DNA of 64,000 bases from the NCBI GenBank assembly GCA_031769625.1, contig JAUIMM010000188.1, positions 13,089,501 to 13,153,500 of the forward strand, written 5' to 3'. The stretch comes from Taudactylus pleione. Taxonomy: Eukaryota; Chordata; Amphibia; Anura; Myobatrachidae. The translations under genes were made by a program, and so were the position numbers. Every line of letters starts with the position of its first letter. The stretch's first letter is position 1. Shown here piece by piece: positions 30,301 through 45,800 of the stretch. The notes beneath the pieces are model-generated. The model ran no database searches, had not been told where the DNA came from, and saw nothing but the letters and a program-made list of their open reading frames with translations.

Positions 30301-33300
30301 ACCACTCACACTAATGTCACTGTGTGCCCTGTGCACAGACTGCTATGTAACCTATCGTATTCTCCCACCACTCACACCAATGTCACTGTGTGCTCTGTGC
30401 ACAGACTGCTATGTAACCTCTCCTATTCACCCACCACTCACACCAATGTCACTGTGTGCCCTCTGCACAGACTGCTATGTAACCTATCCTATTCACCCAC
30501 CACGCAAACCAATGTCACTGTGTGCCCTGTGCACAGACTGCTATGTAACCTCTCCTATTCACCCACCACTCACACCTATGTCACTGTGTGCCCAGTGCAC
30601 AGACTGCTATGTAACCTCTCCTATTCACCCACCACTCACACCAATGTCACTGTGTGCCCTGTGCACAGACTGCTATGTAACCTATCCTATTCACCCACCT
30701 CTCACATCAATGTCACTGTATGCCCTGTGCACAGACTGCTATGTAACCTATCCTATTCACCCACCACTCACACCAATGTCACTGTGTATCCTGTGCACAG
30801 ACTGCTATGTAACTTCTCCTATTCACCCACCTCTAACACCAATGTCACTGTGTGCCCTGCGCACAGACTGCTAAGTAACCTCTCCTATTCACCTACCACT
30901 AACACCTATGTCACTGTGTGCACTGTGCACAGACTGCTGTGTAACTTATCTGATTCACCCACCACTCACACCAATGTCACTGTGTGCCCTGGGCACAGAC
31001 TATGTAACCTCTCCTATTCACCCACCATGCACACCTATGTCACTGTGTGCCCTGTGCACAGAATGCTATGTATCCTATCCTATTCACCCACCATTCACAC
31101 CAATGCCACTGTGTGCCCTGTGCACAGACTGCTATGTAACCTTTCCTATTCAACCACCACTCACACCAATGTCACTGTGTGCCCTGTGCACAGACTGCTA
31201 TGTAACCTCTTCTATTCACATACCACTCACACCTATGTCACTGTGAGCCCTGTGCACAGACTGCTATGTATACTCTCCTATTCATCCACCACTCACACCA
31301 ATGTCACTGTGTGCCCTGTGCACAGACTGCTACGTAGCCTATCCTATTCACCCACCACTCACACCAATGTCAATGTGTGCCCTGTGCACAGGCTGCTATT
31401 TAACCTGTCCTATTCACCTACCACTCACACCAATGTCACTGTGTGCCCTGTGCACAGACTGCTATGTAACCTCTCCTATTCACCCACCACACACACCAAT
31501 GCCACTGTGTGCCCTGTGCACAGACTGCTATGTAACCTCTCCTATTCAACTACCACTCACACCAATGTCACTGTGTGCCCGTGCACAGACTGCTACGTAA
31601 CCTATCCTGTTCACCAACCACTCACACCTATGTCACTGTGTGCCCTGTGCACAGACTGCTATGTAACCTCTCCTACTCACCCTCCACTCACACCAATGTC
31701 ACTGTCTGCCCTTTGCACAGACTGCAATGTAACCTATCCTATTCACCCACAACTCACACTAATGTCACTGTGTGCACTGTGTACAGACTGCTATGTAACC
31801 TATCCTATTCACCCACCACTCACACCAATGTCATTGTGTGCCCTGTGCACAGACTGCTATGTAACCTCTCCTATTCATCCAAAACTCACACCAATGTCAC
31901 TGTGTGCCTTGTGCACCGACTGCTATGTAACCTCTCCAACTCACCCACCACTCACACCTATGCCACTGTGTGCCCGGTGCACACACTGCAATGTAACCTA
32001 TCCTGTTCACCCACCACTCACACCTATGTCACTGTGTGCCCTGTGCACAGACGGCTATGTAACCTCTCCTACTCACCCTCCACTCACACCAATGTCACTG
32101 TCTGCCCTTTGCACAGACTGCTATGTAACCTCTCCTATTCACCCACCTCTCACACCAATGTCACTGTGTGCCCTGTGCACAGACTGCTATGTAACCTATC
32201 CTATTCACCCACCTCTCACATCAATGTCACTGTGTGCCCTGTGCACAGACTGCTATATGTAATCTATCCTATTCACCCACCACTCAAACCAATGTCACTG
32301 AGTATCCTGTGCACAGACTGCTATGTAACCTCTCCTATTCACCCACCTCTAACACCAATGTCACTGTGTGCCCTGTGCACAGACTGCTATGTAACCTCTC
32401 CTATTCACCTACCACTCACACCTATGTCACTGTGTGCCCTGTGCACAGACTGCTATGTAACTTATCCTATTCACCCACCACTCACACCAATGTCACTGTG
32501 TGCCCTGTGCACAGACTGCTATGTAACCTATCCTATTCACCCACCACTCACACCTATGTCACTGTGTACCCTGTGCACAGACTGCTATGTAACCTCTCCT
32601 ACTCACCCTCCACTCACACCAATGTCACTGTCTGCCCTTTGCACAGACTGCTATGTAACCTATCCTATTCACAAACCACTCACACTAATGTCACTGTGTG
32701 CCCGGTGCACAGACTGCTATGTAACCTATCGTATTCACCCACCACTCACACCTATGTCACTGTGTGCCCTGTGCACAGACTGCTATGTAACCTCTCCTAT
32801 TCACCCACCACTCACACCAATGTCACTGTGTGCCCCGTGCACAGACTGCTATGTAACCTATCCTATTCACCCACCACTCAAACCAATGTCACTGTGTGCC
32901 CTGTGCAGAGACTGCTATGTAACCTCTCCTATTCACCCACCACTCACACCTATGTCACTGTGTGCCCAGTGCACAGACTGCTATGTATCCTTTCCTATTC
33001 ACCCACCACTCACACCAATGTCACTGTGTGCCCTGTGCACAGACTGCTATGTAACCTATCCTATTCACCCACCTCTCACATCAATGTCACTGTGTGCCCT
33101 GTGCACAGACTGCTATGTAACCTATCCTATTCACCCACCACTCACACCAATGTCACTGTGTATCCTGTGCACAGACTGCTATGTAACCTCTCCTATTCAC
33201 CCACCTCTAACACCAATGTCACTGTGTGCCCTGTGCAAAGACTGCTATGTAACCTCTCCTATTCACCTACCACTCACACCTATGTCACTGTGTGACCAGT

Positions 33301-33970
33301 GCACAGACTGCTATGTAACTTATGCGATTCATCCACCACTCACACCAATGTCACTGTGTCCCATGTGCACAGACTGCTATGTAACCTATCCTATTCTTCC
33401 ACCACTCACACCAATGTCACTGTGTGCCCTGGGCACAGACTATGTAACCTCTCCTATTCACCCACCATGCACACCTATGTCACTGTGTGCCCTGTGCACA
33501 GAATGCTATGTATCCTATCCTATTCACCCACCATTCACACCAATGCCACTGTGTGCCCTGTGCACAGACTGCTATGTAACCTTTCCTATTCACCCACCAC
33601 TCACACCAATGTCACTGTGTGCCCTGTGCACAGACTGCTATGTAACCTCTCCTATTCACCTACCACTCACACCTATGTCACTGTGAGCCCTGTGCACAGA
33701 CTGCTATGTATCCTCTCCTATTCATCCACCACTCACACCAATGTCACTGTGTGCCCTGTGCACAGACTGCTACGTAGCCTATCCTATTCACCCACCACTC
33801 AAAACAATGTCACTGTGTGCCCTGTGCACAGGCTGCTATTTAACCTGTCCTATTCACCTACCACTCACACCAATGTTACTGTGTGCCCTGTGCACCGACT
33901 GCTATGTAACCTCTCCTATTCACCCACCACACACACCAATGTCACTGTGTGCCCTGTGCACAGACTGCTA

Positions 33971-36900
33971 TGTAACCTCTCCTATTCACCAACCACTCAC
34001 ACCTATGTCACTGTGTGCCCTTTGCACAGACTGCTATGTAACATATCCTATTCACCCACCACTCACACTATTGTCACTGTGTGCACTGTGTACAGACTGC
34101 TATGTAACCTATCCTATTCACCCACCACTCACACCAATGTCACTGTGTGCCCTGTGCACTGACTGCTATGTAACCTCTCCTATTCACCCACCACTCAAAC
34201 CAATGTCACTGTGTGCCCTGTGCACAGACTGCTATGTAACCTCTCCTACTCACCCACCACTCACACCAATGTCACTGTCTGCCCTTTGCACAGACTGCTA
34301 TGTAACCTCTCCTATTCACCCACCACTCACACTAATGTCACTGTGTGCCCTGTGCACAGACTGCTATGTAACCTATCCTATTCACCCATCACTCACACCA
34401 ATGTCACTTTGTGCCCTGTGCACAGACTGCTATGTAACCTCTCCTACTCAACCTTCACTCACACCAATGTCACTGTCTGCCCTTTGCACAGACTGCTATG
34501 TAACCTATCCTATTCACCCACCACTCACACTAATGTCACTGTGTGCCCTGTGCACAGACTGCTATGTAACCTATCGTATTCTCCCACCACTCACACCAAT
34601 GTCACTGTGTGCTCTGTGCACAGACTGCTATGTAACCTCTCCTATTCACCCACCACTCACACCAATGTCACTGTGTGCCCTCTGCACAGACTGCTATGTA
34701 ACCTATCCTATTCACCCACCACGCAAACCAATGTCACTGTGTGCCCTGTGCACAGACTGCTATGTAACCTCTCCTATTCACCCACCACTCACACCTATGT
34801 CACTGTGTGCCCAGTGCACAGACTGCTATGTAACCTCTCCTATTCACCCACCACTCACACCAATGTCACTGCGTGCCCTGTGCACAGACTGCTATGTAAC
34901 CTATCCTATTCACCCACCTCTCACATCAATGTCACTGTATGCCCTGTGCACAGACTGCTATGTAACCTATCCTATTCACCTACCACTAACACCTATGTCA
35001 CTGTGTGCCCTGTGCACAGACTGCTGTGTAACTTATCCGATTCACCCACCACTCACACCAATGTCACTGTGTGCTCTGGGCACAGACTATGTAACCTCTC
35101 CTATTCACCCACCATGCACACCTATGTCACTGTGTGCCCTGTGCACAGAATGCTATGTATCCTATCCTATTCACCCACCATTCACACCAATGCCACTGTG
35201 TGCCCTGTGCACAGACTGCTATGTAACCTTTCCTATTCACCCACCACTCACACCAATGTCACTGTGTGCCCTGTGCACAGACTGCTATGTAACCTCTTCT
35301 ATTCACATACCACTCACACCTATGTCACTGTGAGCCCTGTGCACAGACTGCTATGTATACTCTCCTATTCATCCACCACTCACACCAATGTCACTGTGTG
35401 CCCTGTGCACAGACTGCTACGTAGCCTATCCTATTCACCCACCACTCACACCAATGTCAATGTGTGCCCTGTGCACAGGCTGCTATTTAACCTGTCCTAT
35501 TCACCTACCACTCACACCAATGTCACTGTGTGCCCTGTGCACAGACTGCTATGTAACCTCTCCTATTCACCCACCACACACACCAATGCCACTGTGTGCC
35601 CTGTGCACAGACTGCTATGTAACCTCTCCTATTCAACTACCACTCACACCAATGTCACTGTGTGCCCGTGTACAGACTGCTATGTAACCTCTCCTATTCA
35701 CCAACCACTCACACCTATGTCACTGTGTGCCCTTTGCACAGACTGCTATGTAACATATCCTATTCACCCACCACTCACACTATTGTCACTGTGTGCACTG
35801 TGTACAGACTGCTATGTAACCTATCCTATTCACCCACCACTCACACCAATGTCACTGTGTGCCCTGTGCACTGACTGCTATGTAACCTCTCCTATTCACC
35901 CACCACTCAAACCAATGTCACTGTGTGCCCTGTGCACAGACTGCTATGTAACCTCTCCTACTCACCCACCACTCACACCAATGTCACTGTCTGCCCTTTG
36001 CACAGACTGCTATGTAACCTCTCCTATTCACCCACCACTCACACTAATGTCACTGTGTGCCCTGTGCACAGACTGCTATGTAACCTATCCTATTCACCCA
36101 TCACTCACACCAATGTCACTTTGTGCCCTGTGCACAGACTGCTATGTAACCTCTCCTACTCAACCTTCACTCACACCAATGTCACTGTCTGCCCTTTGCA
36201 CAGACTGCTATGTAACCTATCCTATTCACCCACCACTCACACTAATGTCACTGTGTGCCCTGTGCACAGACTGCTATGTAACCTATCGTATTCTCCCACC
36301 ACTCACACCAATGTCACTGTGTGCTCTGTGCACAGACTGCTATGTAACCTCTCCTATTCACCCACCACTCACACCAATGTCACTGTGTGCCCTCTGCACA
36401 GACTGCTATGTAACCTATCCTATTCACCCACCACGCAAACCAATGTCACTGTGTGCCCTGTGCACAGACTGCTATGTAACCGCTCCTATTCACCCACCAC
36501 TCACACCTATGTCACTGTGTGCCCAGTGCACAGACTGCTATGTAACCTCTCCTATTCACCCACCACTCACACCAATGTCACTGCGTGCCCTGTGCACAGA
36601 CTGCTATGTAACCTATCCTATTCACCCACCTCTCACATCAATGTCACTGTATGCCCTGTGCACAGACTGCTATGTAACCTATCCTATTCACCTACCACTA
36701 ACACCTATGTCACTGTGTGCCCTGTGCACAGACTGCTGTGTAACTTATCCGATTCACCCACCACTCACACCAATGTCACTGTGTGCTCTGGGCACAGACT
36801 ATGTAACCTCTCCTATTCACCCACCATGCACACCTATGTCACTGTGTGCCCTGTGCACAGAATGCTATGTATCCTATCCTATTCACCCACCATTCACACC

Positions 36901-37395
36901 AATGCCACTGTGTGCCCTGTGCACAGACTGCTATGTAACCTTTCCTATTCACCCACCACTCACACCAATGTCACTGTGTGCCCTGTGCACAGACTGCTAT
37001 GTAACCTCTTCTATTCACATACCACTCACACCTATGTCACTGTGAGCCCTGTGCACAGACTGCTATGTATACTCTCCTATTCATCCACCACTCACACCAA
37101 TGTCACTGTGTGCCCTGTGCACAGACTGCTACGTAGCCTATCCTATTCACCCACCACTCACACCAATGTCAATGTGTGCCCTGTGCACAGGCTGCTATTT
37201 AACCTGTCCTATTCACCTACCACTCACACCAATGTCACTGTGTGCCCTGTGCACAGACTGCTATGTAACCTCTCCTATTCACCCACCACACACACCAATG
37301 CCACTGTGTGCCCTGTGCACAGACTGCTATGTAACCTCTCCTATTCAACTACCACTCACACCAATGTCACTGTGTGCCCGTGTACAGACTGCTAT
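33971..37395 (+). repeat. Nearly identical tandem duplication of a 1,712-bp block
   Basis: Two adjacent copies (about 33,971-35,682 and 35,683-37,394) share every variant unit in order at an offset of 1,712 bp, i.e. 26 units minus 4. Landmarks repeat exactly: ATGTAACATATCC at 34,038 and 35,750, CTCAACCTTCACTC at 34,447 and 36,159, and a TGA-bearing unit (CTGTGAGCCC) at 35,331 and 37,043. Within the central part I see only one substitution, TAACCTCTCC in copy 1 against TAACCGCTCC near 36,481 in copy 2. This is the most recent large duplication that I can recognise in the array. Confidence 0.9.
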
Positions 37396-40300
37396 GTAAC
37401 CTATCCTGTTCACCAACAACTCACACCTATGTCACTGTGTGCCCTGTGCACAGACTGCTATGTAACCTCTCCTACTCACCCTCCACTCACACCAATGTCA
37501 CTGTCTGCCCTTTGCACAGACTGCAATGTAACCTATCCTATTCACCCACAACTCACACTAATGTCACTGTGTGCACTGTGTACAGACTGCTATGTAACCT
37601 ATCCTATTCACCCACCACTCACACCAATGTCATTGTGTGCCCTGTGCACAGACTGCTATGTAACCTCTCCTATTCATCCACCACTCACACCAATGTCACT
37701 GTGTGCCTTGTGCACCGACTGCTATGTAACCTCTCCAACTCACCCACCACTCACACCTATGCCACTGTGTGCCCGGTGCACAGACTGCAATGTAACCTAT
37801 CCTGTTCACCCACCACTCACACCTATGTCACTGTGTGCCCTGTGCACAGACGGCTATGTAACCTCTCCTATTCACCCTCCACTCACACCAATGTCACTGT
37901 CTGTCCTTTGCACAGACTGCTATGTAACCTCTCCTATTCACCCACCTCTCACACCAATGTCACTGTGTGCCCTGTGCACAGACTGCTATGTAACCTATCC
38001 TATTCACCCACCTCTCACATCAATGTCACTGTGTGCCCTGTGCACAGACTGCTATATGTAATCTATCCTATTCACCCACCACTCAAACCAATGTCACTGA
38101 GTATCCTGTGCACAGACTGCTATGTAACCTCTCCTATTCACCCACCTCTAACACCAATGTCACTGTGTGCCCTGTGCACAGACTGCTATGTAACCTCTCC
38201 TATTCACCTACCACTCACACCTATGTCACTGTGTGCCCTGTGCACAGACTGCTATGTAACTTATCCTATTCACCCACCACTCACACCAATGTCACTGTGT
38301 GCCCTGTGCACAGACTGCTATGTAACCTATCCTATTCATCCACCACTCACACCAATGTCACTGTGTGCCCTGGGCACAGACTATATAACCTCTCCTTTTC
38401 ACCCACCATGCACACCTATGTCACTGTGTGCCCTGTGCACAGAATGCTATGTATCCTATCCTATTCACCCACCATTCACACCAATGTCACTGTGTGCCCA
38501 GTGCACAGACTGCTATGTAACCTTTCCTATTCACCCACCACTCACACCAATGTCACTGTGTGCCCTGTGCACAGACTGCTATGTAACCTCTCCTATTCAC
38601 CTACCACTCACACCTATGTCACTGTGTGTCCTGTGCACAGACTGCTATGTATCCTCTCCTATTCATCCACCACTCACACCAATGTCACTGTGTGCCCTGT
38701 GAACAGACTGCTATGTATCCTATCCTATTCACCCACCACTCACACCAATGTCACTGTGTGCCCTGTGCACAGGCTGCTATTTAACCTGTCCTATTCACCT
38801 ACCACTAACACCAATGTCACTGTGTGCCCTGTGCACAGACTGCTATGTAACCTCTCCAATTCACCCTCCACACACACCAATGTCACTGTGTGCCCAGTGC
38901 ACAGACTGCTATGTAACCTCTCCTATTCACCTCACTCACACCTATGTCACTGTGTGCCCTGTGCACAGACTGCTATGTATCCTCTCCAATTCATCCACCA
39001 CTCACACCTATGTCACTGTGTGCCCTGTGCACAGACTGCTATGTAGCCTCTCCTATTCACCTCACTCACACCTATGTCACTGTGTGCCCTGTGCACAGAC
39101 TGCTATGTATCCTCTCCAATTCATCCACCACTCACACCTATGTCACTGTGTGCCCTGTGCACAGACTGCTATGTAACCTCTCCTATTCACCAACCACTCA
39201 CACCAATGTCACTGTGTGCCCTGTGCACAGACTGCTATGTAACCTCTCCTATTCACCTACCACTCACACCTATGTCACTGTGTGCCTTGTGCACAGACTG
39301 CTATGTAACCTATCCTGTTCACCCACCACTCACACCTATGTCACTGTGTGCCCTGTGCACAGACTGCTATGTAACCTCTCCTACTCACCCTCCACTCACA
39401 CCAATGTCACTGTCTGCCCTTTGCACAGACTGCTATGTAACCTATCCTATTCACCCACCACTCACACTAATGTCACTGTGTGCCCGGTGCACAGACTGCT
39501 ATGTAACCTATCGTATTCACCCACCACTCACACCTATGTCACTGTGTGCCCTGTGCACAGACTGCTATGTAACCTCTCCTATTCACCCACCACTCACACC
39601 AATGTCACTGTGTGCCCCGTGCACAGACTGCTATGTAACCTATCCTATTCACCCACCACTCAAACCAATGTCACTGTGTGCCCTGTGCACAGACTGCTAT
39701 GTAACCTCTCCTATTCACCCACCACTCACACCTATGTCACTGTGTGCCCAGTGCACAGACTGCTATGTATCCTTTCCTATTCACCCACCACTCACACCAA
39801 TGTCACTGTGTGCCCTGTGCACAGACTGCTATGTAACCTATCCTATTCACCCACCTCTCACATCAATGTCACTGTGTGCCCTGTGCACAGACTGCTATGT
39901 AACCTATCCTATTCACCCACCTCTCACATCAATGTCACTGTGTGCCCTGTGCACAGACTGCTATGTAACCTATCCTATTCACCCACCACTCACACCAATG
40001 TCACTGTGTATCCTGTGCACAGACTGCTATGTAACCTCTCCTATTCACCCACCTCTAACACCAATGTCACTGTGTGCCCTGTGCAAAGACTGCTATGTAA
40101 CCTCTCCTATTCACCTACCACTCACACCTAAGTCACTGTGTGACAAGTGCACAGACTGCTATGTAACTTATGCGATTCATCCACCACTCACACCAATGTC
40201 ACTGTGTCCCCTGTGCACAGACTGCTATGTAACCTATCCTATTCTTCCACCACTCACACCAATGTCACTGTGTGCCCTGGGCACAGACTATGTAACCTCT

Positions 40301-42840
40301 CCTATTCACCCACCATGCACACCTATGTCACTGTGTGCCCTGTGCACAGAATGCTATGTATCCTATCCTAATCACCCACCATTCACACCAATGTCACTGT
40401 GTGCCCTGTGCACAGACTGCTATGTAACCTTTCCTATTCACCCACCACTCACACCAATGTCACTGTGTGCCCTGTGCACAGACTGCTATGTAACCTCTCC
40501 TATTCACCTACCACTCACACCTATGTCACTGAGAGCCCTGTGCACAGACTGCTATGTATCCTCTCCTATTCATCCACCACTCACACCAATGTCACTGTGT
40601 GCCCTGTGCACAGACTGCTACGTAGCCTATCCTATTCACCCACCACTCAAACCAATGTCACTGAGTGCCCTGTGCACAGGCTGCTATTTAACCTGTCCTA
40701 TTCACCTACCACTCACACCAATGTTACTGTGTGCCCTGTGCACCGACTGCTATGTAACCTCTCCTATTCACCCACCACACACACCAATGTCACTGTGTGC
40801 CCTGTGCACAGACTGCTATGTAACCTCTCCTATTCACCAACCACTCACACCTATGTCACTGTGTGAACTTTGCACAGACTGCTATGTAACCTATCCTATT
40901 CACCCACCACTCACACTATTGTCACTGTGTGCACTGTGTACAGACTGCTATGTAACCTATCCTATTCACCCACCACTCACACCAATGTCACTGTGTGCCC
41001 TGTGCACAGACTGCTATGTAACCTCTCCTATTCATCCACCACTCACACCAATGTCACTGTGTGCCCTGTGCACTGACTGCTATGTAACCTCTCCTATTCA
41101 CCCACCACTCAAACCAATGTCACTGTGTGCCCTGTGCACAGACTGCTATGTAACCTCTCCTACTCACCCACCACTCACACCTATGCCACTGTGTGCCCGG
41201 TGCACAGACTGCAATGTAACCTATCCTGTTCACCCACCACTCACACCTATGTCACTGTGTGCCCTGTGCACAGACGGCTATGTAACCTCTCCTACTCACC
41301 CTCCACTCACACCAATGTCACTGTCTGCCCTTTGCACAGACTGCTATGTAACCTCTCCTATTCACCCACCACTCACACTAATGTCACTGTGTGCCCTGTG
41401 CACAGACTGCTATGTAACCTATCCTATTCACCCATCACTCACACCAATGTCACTGTGTGCCCTGTGCACAGACTGCTATGTAACCTCTCCTACTCAACCT
41501 CCACTCACACCAATGTCACTGTCTGCCCTTTGCACAGACTGCTATGTAACCTATCCTATTCACCCACCACTCACACTAATGTCACTGTGTGCCCTGTGCA
41601 CAGACTGCTATGTAACCTATCGTATTCTCCCACCACTCACACCAATGTCACTGTGTGCTCTGTGCACAGACTGCTATGTAACCTCTCCTATTCACCCACC
41701 ACTCACACCAATGTCACTGTGTGCCCTCTGCACAGACTGCTATGTAACCTATCCTATTCACCCACCACGCAAACCAATGTCACTGTGTGCCCTGTGCACA
41801 GACTGCTATGTAACCTCTCCTATTCACCCACCACTCACACCTATGTCACTGTGTGCCCAGTGCACAGACTGCTATGTAACCTCTCCTATTCACCCACCAC
41901 TCACACCAATGTCACTGTGTGCCCTGTGCACAGACTGCTATGTAACCTAACCTATTCACCCACCTCTCACATCAATGTCACTGTATGCCCTGTGCACAGA
42001 CTGCTATGTAACCTATCCTATTCACCCACCACTCACACCAATGTCACTGTGTATCCTGTGCACAGACTGCTATGTAACCTCTCCTATTCACCCACCTCTA
42101 ACACCAATGTCACTGTGTGCCCTGCGCACAGACTGCTAAGTAACCTCTCCTATTCACCTACCACTAACACCTATGTCACTGTGTGCCCTGTGCACAGACT
42201 GCTGTGTAACTTATCCAATTCACCCACCACTCACACCAATGTCACTGTGTGCCCTGGGCACAGACTATGTAACCTCTCCTATTCACCCACCATGCACACC
42301 TATGTCACTGTGTGCCCTGTGCACAGAATGCTATGTATCCTATCCTATTCACCCACCATTCACACCAATGCCACTGTGTGCCCTGTGCACAGACTGCTAT
42401 GTAACCTTTCCTATTCACCCACCACTCACACCAATGTCACTGTGTGCCCTGTGCACAGACTGCTATGTAACCTCTTCTATTCACATACCACTCACACCTA
42501 TGTCACTGTGAGCCCTGTGCACAGACTGCTATGTATACTCTCCTATTCATCCACCACTCACACCAATGTCACTGTGTGCCCTGTGCACAGACTGCTACGT
42601 AGCCTATCCTATTCACCCACCACTCACACCAATGTCAATGTGTGCCCGGTGCACAGGCTGCTATTTAACCTGTCCTATTCACCTACCACTCACACCAATG
42701 TCACTGTGTGCCCTGTGCACAGACTGCTATGTAACCTCTCCTATTCACCCACCACACACACCAATGCCACTGTGTGCCCTGTGCACAGACTGCTATGTAA
42801 CCTCTCCTATTCAACTACCACTCACACCAATGTCACTGTG
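37374..42840 (+). repeat. Long-range higher-order block, copy 1 (matches 48,301-53,630)
   Basis: The ordered landmarks of this block recur at 48,301-53,630: the 65-bp unit, the 68-bp unit 687 bp later, a cluster of CACCTCACTC units, the TAAGTCACTGTGTGA unit and the CTGCTAAGTAACC unit. The offset is 10,927 bp at the start, 11,056 after a 129-bp gain in copy 2, 10,990 after loss of one unit, and 10,792 at the end. The shifts are near multiples of 66 bp, as expected for gain and loss of whole units. Confidence 0.8.
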
Positions 42841-45800
42841 TGCCCTGTGCACAGACGGCTATGTAACCTCTCCTACTCACCCTCCACTCACACCAATGTC
42901 ACTGTCTGCCCTTTGCACAGACTGCTATGTAACCTATCCTATTCACCCATCACTCACACCAATGTCACTTTGTGCCCTGTGCACAGACTGCTATGTAACC
43001 TCTCCTACTCAACCTTCACTCACACCAATGTCACTGTCTGCCCTTTGCACAGACTGCTATGTAACCTATCCTATTCACCCACCACTCACACTAATGTCAC
43101 TGTGTGCCCTGTGCACAGACTGCTATGTAACCTCTCCTATTCTCCCACCACTCACACCAATGTCACTGTGTGCTCTGTGCACAGACTGCTATGTAACCTC
43201 TCCTATTCACCCACCACTCACACCAATGTCACTGTGTGCCCTCTGCACAGACTGCTATGTAACCTATCCTATTCACCCACCACGCAAACCAATGTCACTG
43301 TGTGCCCTGTGCACAGACTGCTATGTAACCTCTCCTATTCACCCACCACTCACACCTATGTCACTGTGTGCCCAGTGCACAGACTGCTATGTAACCTCTC
43401 CTATTCACCCACCACTCACACCAATGTCACTGCGTGCCCTGTGCACAGACTGCTATGTAACCTATCCTATTCACCCACCTCTCACATCAATGTCACTGTA
43501 TGCCCTGTGCACAGACTGCTATGTAACCTATCCTATTCACCTACCACTAACACCTATGTCACTGTGTGCCCTGTGCACAGACTGCTGTGTAACTTATCCG
43601 ATTCACCCACCACTCACACCAATGTCACTGTGTGCCCTGGGCACAGACTATGTAACCTCTCCTATTCACCCACCATGCACACCTATGTCACTGTGTGCCC
43701 TGTGCACAGAATGCTATGTATCCTATCCTATTCACCCACCATTCACACCAATGCCACTGTGTGCCCTGTGCACAGACTGCTATGTAACCTTTCCTATTCA
43801 CCCACCACTCACACCAATGTCACTGTGTGCCCTGTGCACAGACTGCTATGTAACCTCTTCTATTCACATACCACTCACACCTATGTCACTGTGAGCCCTG
43901 TGCACAGACTGCTATGTATACTCTCCTATTCATCCACCACTCACACCAATGTCACTGTGTGCCCTGTGCACAGACTGCTACGTAGACTATCCTATTCACC
44001 CACCACTCACACCAATGTCAATGTGTGCCCTGTGCACAGGCTGCTATTTAACCTGTCCTATTCACCTACCACTCACACCAATGTCACTGTGTGCCCTGTG
44101 CAAAGACTGCTATGTAAGCTCTCTTATTCACCTACCACTCACACCTAAGTCACTGTGTGACCAGTGCACAGACTGCTATGTAACTTATGCGATTCATCCA
44201 CGACTCACACCAATGTCACTGTGTCCCCTGTGCACAGACTGCTATGTAACCTATCCTATTCTTCCACCACTCACACCAATGGCACTGTGTGCCCTGGGCA
44301 CAGACTATGTAACCTCTCCTATTCACCCACCATGCACACCTATGTCACTGTGTGCCCTGTGCACAGAATGCTATGTATCCTATCCTAATCACCCACCATT
44401 CACACCAATGTCACTGTGTGCCCTGTGCACAGACTGCTATGTAACCTTTCCTATTCACCCACCACTCACACCAATGTCACTGTGTGCCCTGTGCACAGAC
44501 TGCTATGTAACCTCTCCTATTCACCTACCACTCACACCTATGTCACTGTGAGCCCTGTGCACAGACTGCTACCTCTCCTATTCATCCACCACTCACACCA
44601 ATGTCACTGTGTGCCCTGTGCACAGACTGCTACGTAGCCTATCCTATTCACCCACCACTCAAACCAATGTCACTGTGTGCCCTGTGCACAGGCTGCTATT
44701 TAACCTGTCCTATTCACCTACCACTCACACCAATGTTACTGTGTGCCCTGTGCACCGACTGCTATGTAACCTCTCCTATTCACCCACCACACACACCAAT
44801 GTCACTGTGTGCCCTGTGCACAGACTGCTATGTAACCTCTCCTATTCACCAACCACTCACACCTATGTCACTGTGTGCCCTTTGCACAGACTGCTATGTA
44901 ACCTATCCTATTCACCCACCACTCACACTATTGTCACTGTGTGCACTGTGTACAGACTGCTATGTAACCTATCCTATTCACCCACCACTCACACCAATGT
45001 CACTGTGTGCCCTGTGCACAGACTGCTATGTAACCTCTCCTATTCATCCACCACTCACACCAATGTCACTGTGTGCCCTGTGCACTGACTGCTATGTAAC
45101 ATCTCCTATTCACCCACCACTCAAACCAATGTCACTGTGTGCCCTGTGCACAGACTGCTATGTAACCTCTCCTACTCACCCACCACTCACACCTATGCCA
45201 CTGTGTGCCCGGTGCACAGACTGCAATGTAACCTATCCTGTTCACCCACCACTCACACCTATGTCACTGTGTGCCCTGTGCACAGACGGCTATGTAACCT
45301 CTCCTACTCACCCTCCACTCACACCAATGTCACTGTCTGCCCTTTGCACAGACTGCTATGTAACCTCTCCTATTCACCCACCACTCACACTAATGTCACT
45401 GTGTGCCCTGTGCACAGACTGCTATGTAACCTATCCTATTCACCCATCACTCACACCAATGTCACTGTGTGCCCTGTGCACAGACTGCTATGTAACCTCT
45501 CCTACTCAACCTCCACTCACACCAATGTCACTGTCTGCCCTTTGCACAGACTGCTATGTAACCTATCCTATTCACCCACCACTCACACTAATGTCACTGT
45601 GTGCCCTGTGCACAGACTGCTATGTAACCTATCGTATTCTCCCACCACTCACACCAATGTCACTGTGTGCTCTGTGCACAGACTGCTATGTAACCTCTCC
45701 TATTCACCCACCACTCACACCAATGTCACTGTGTGCCCTCTGCACAGACTGCTATGTAACCTATCCTATTCACCCACCACGCAAACCAATGTCACTGTGT

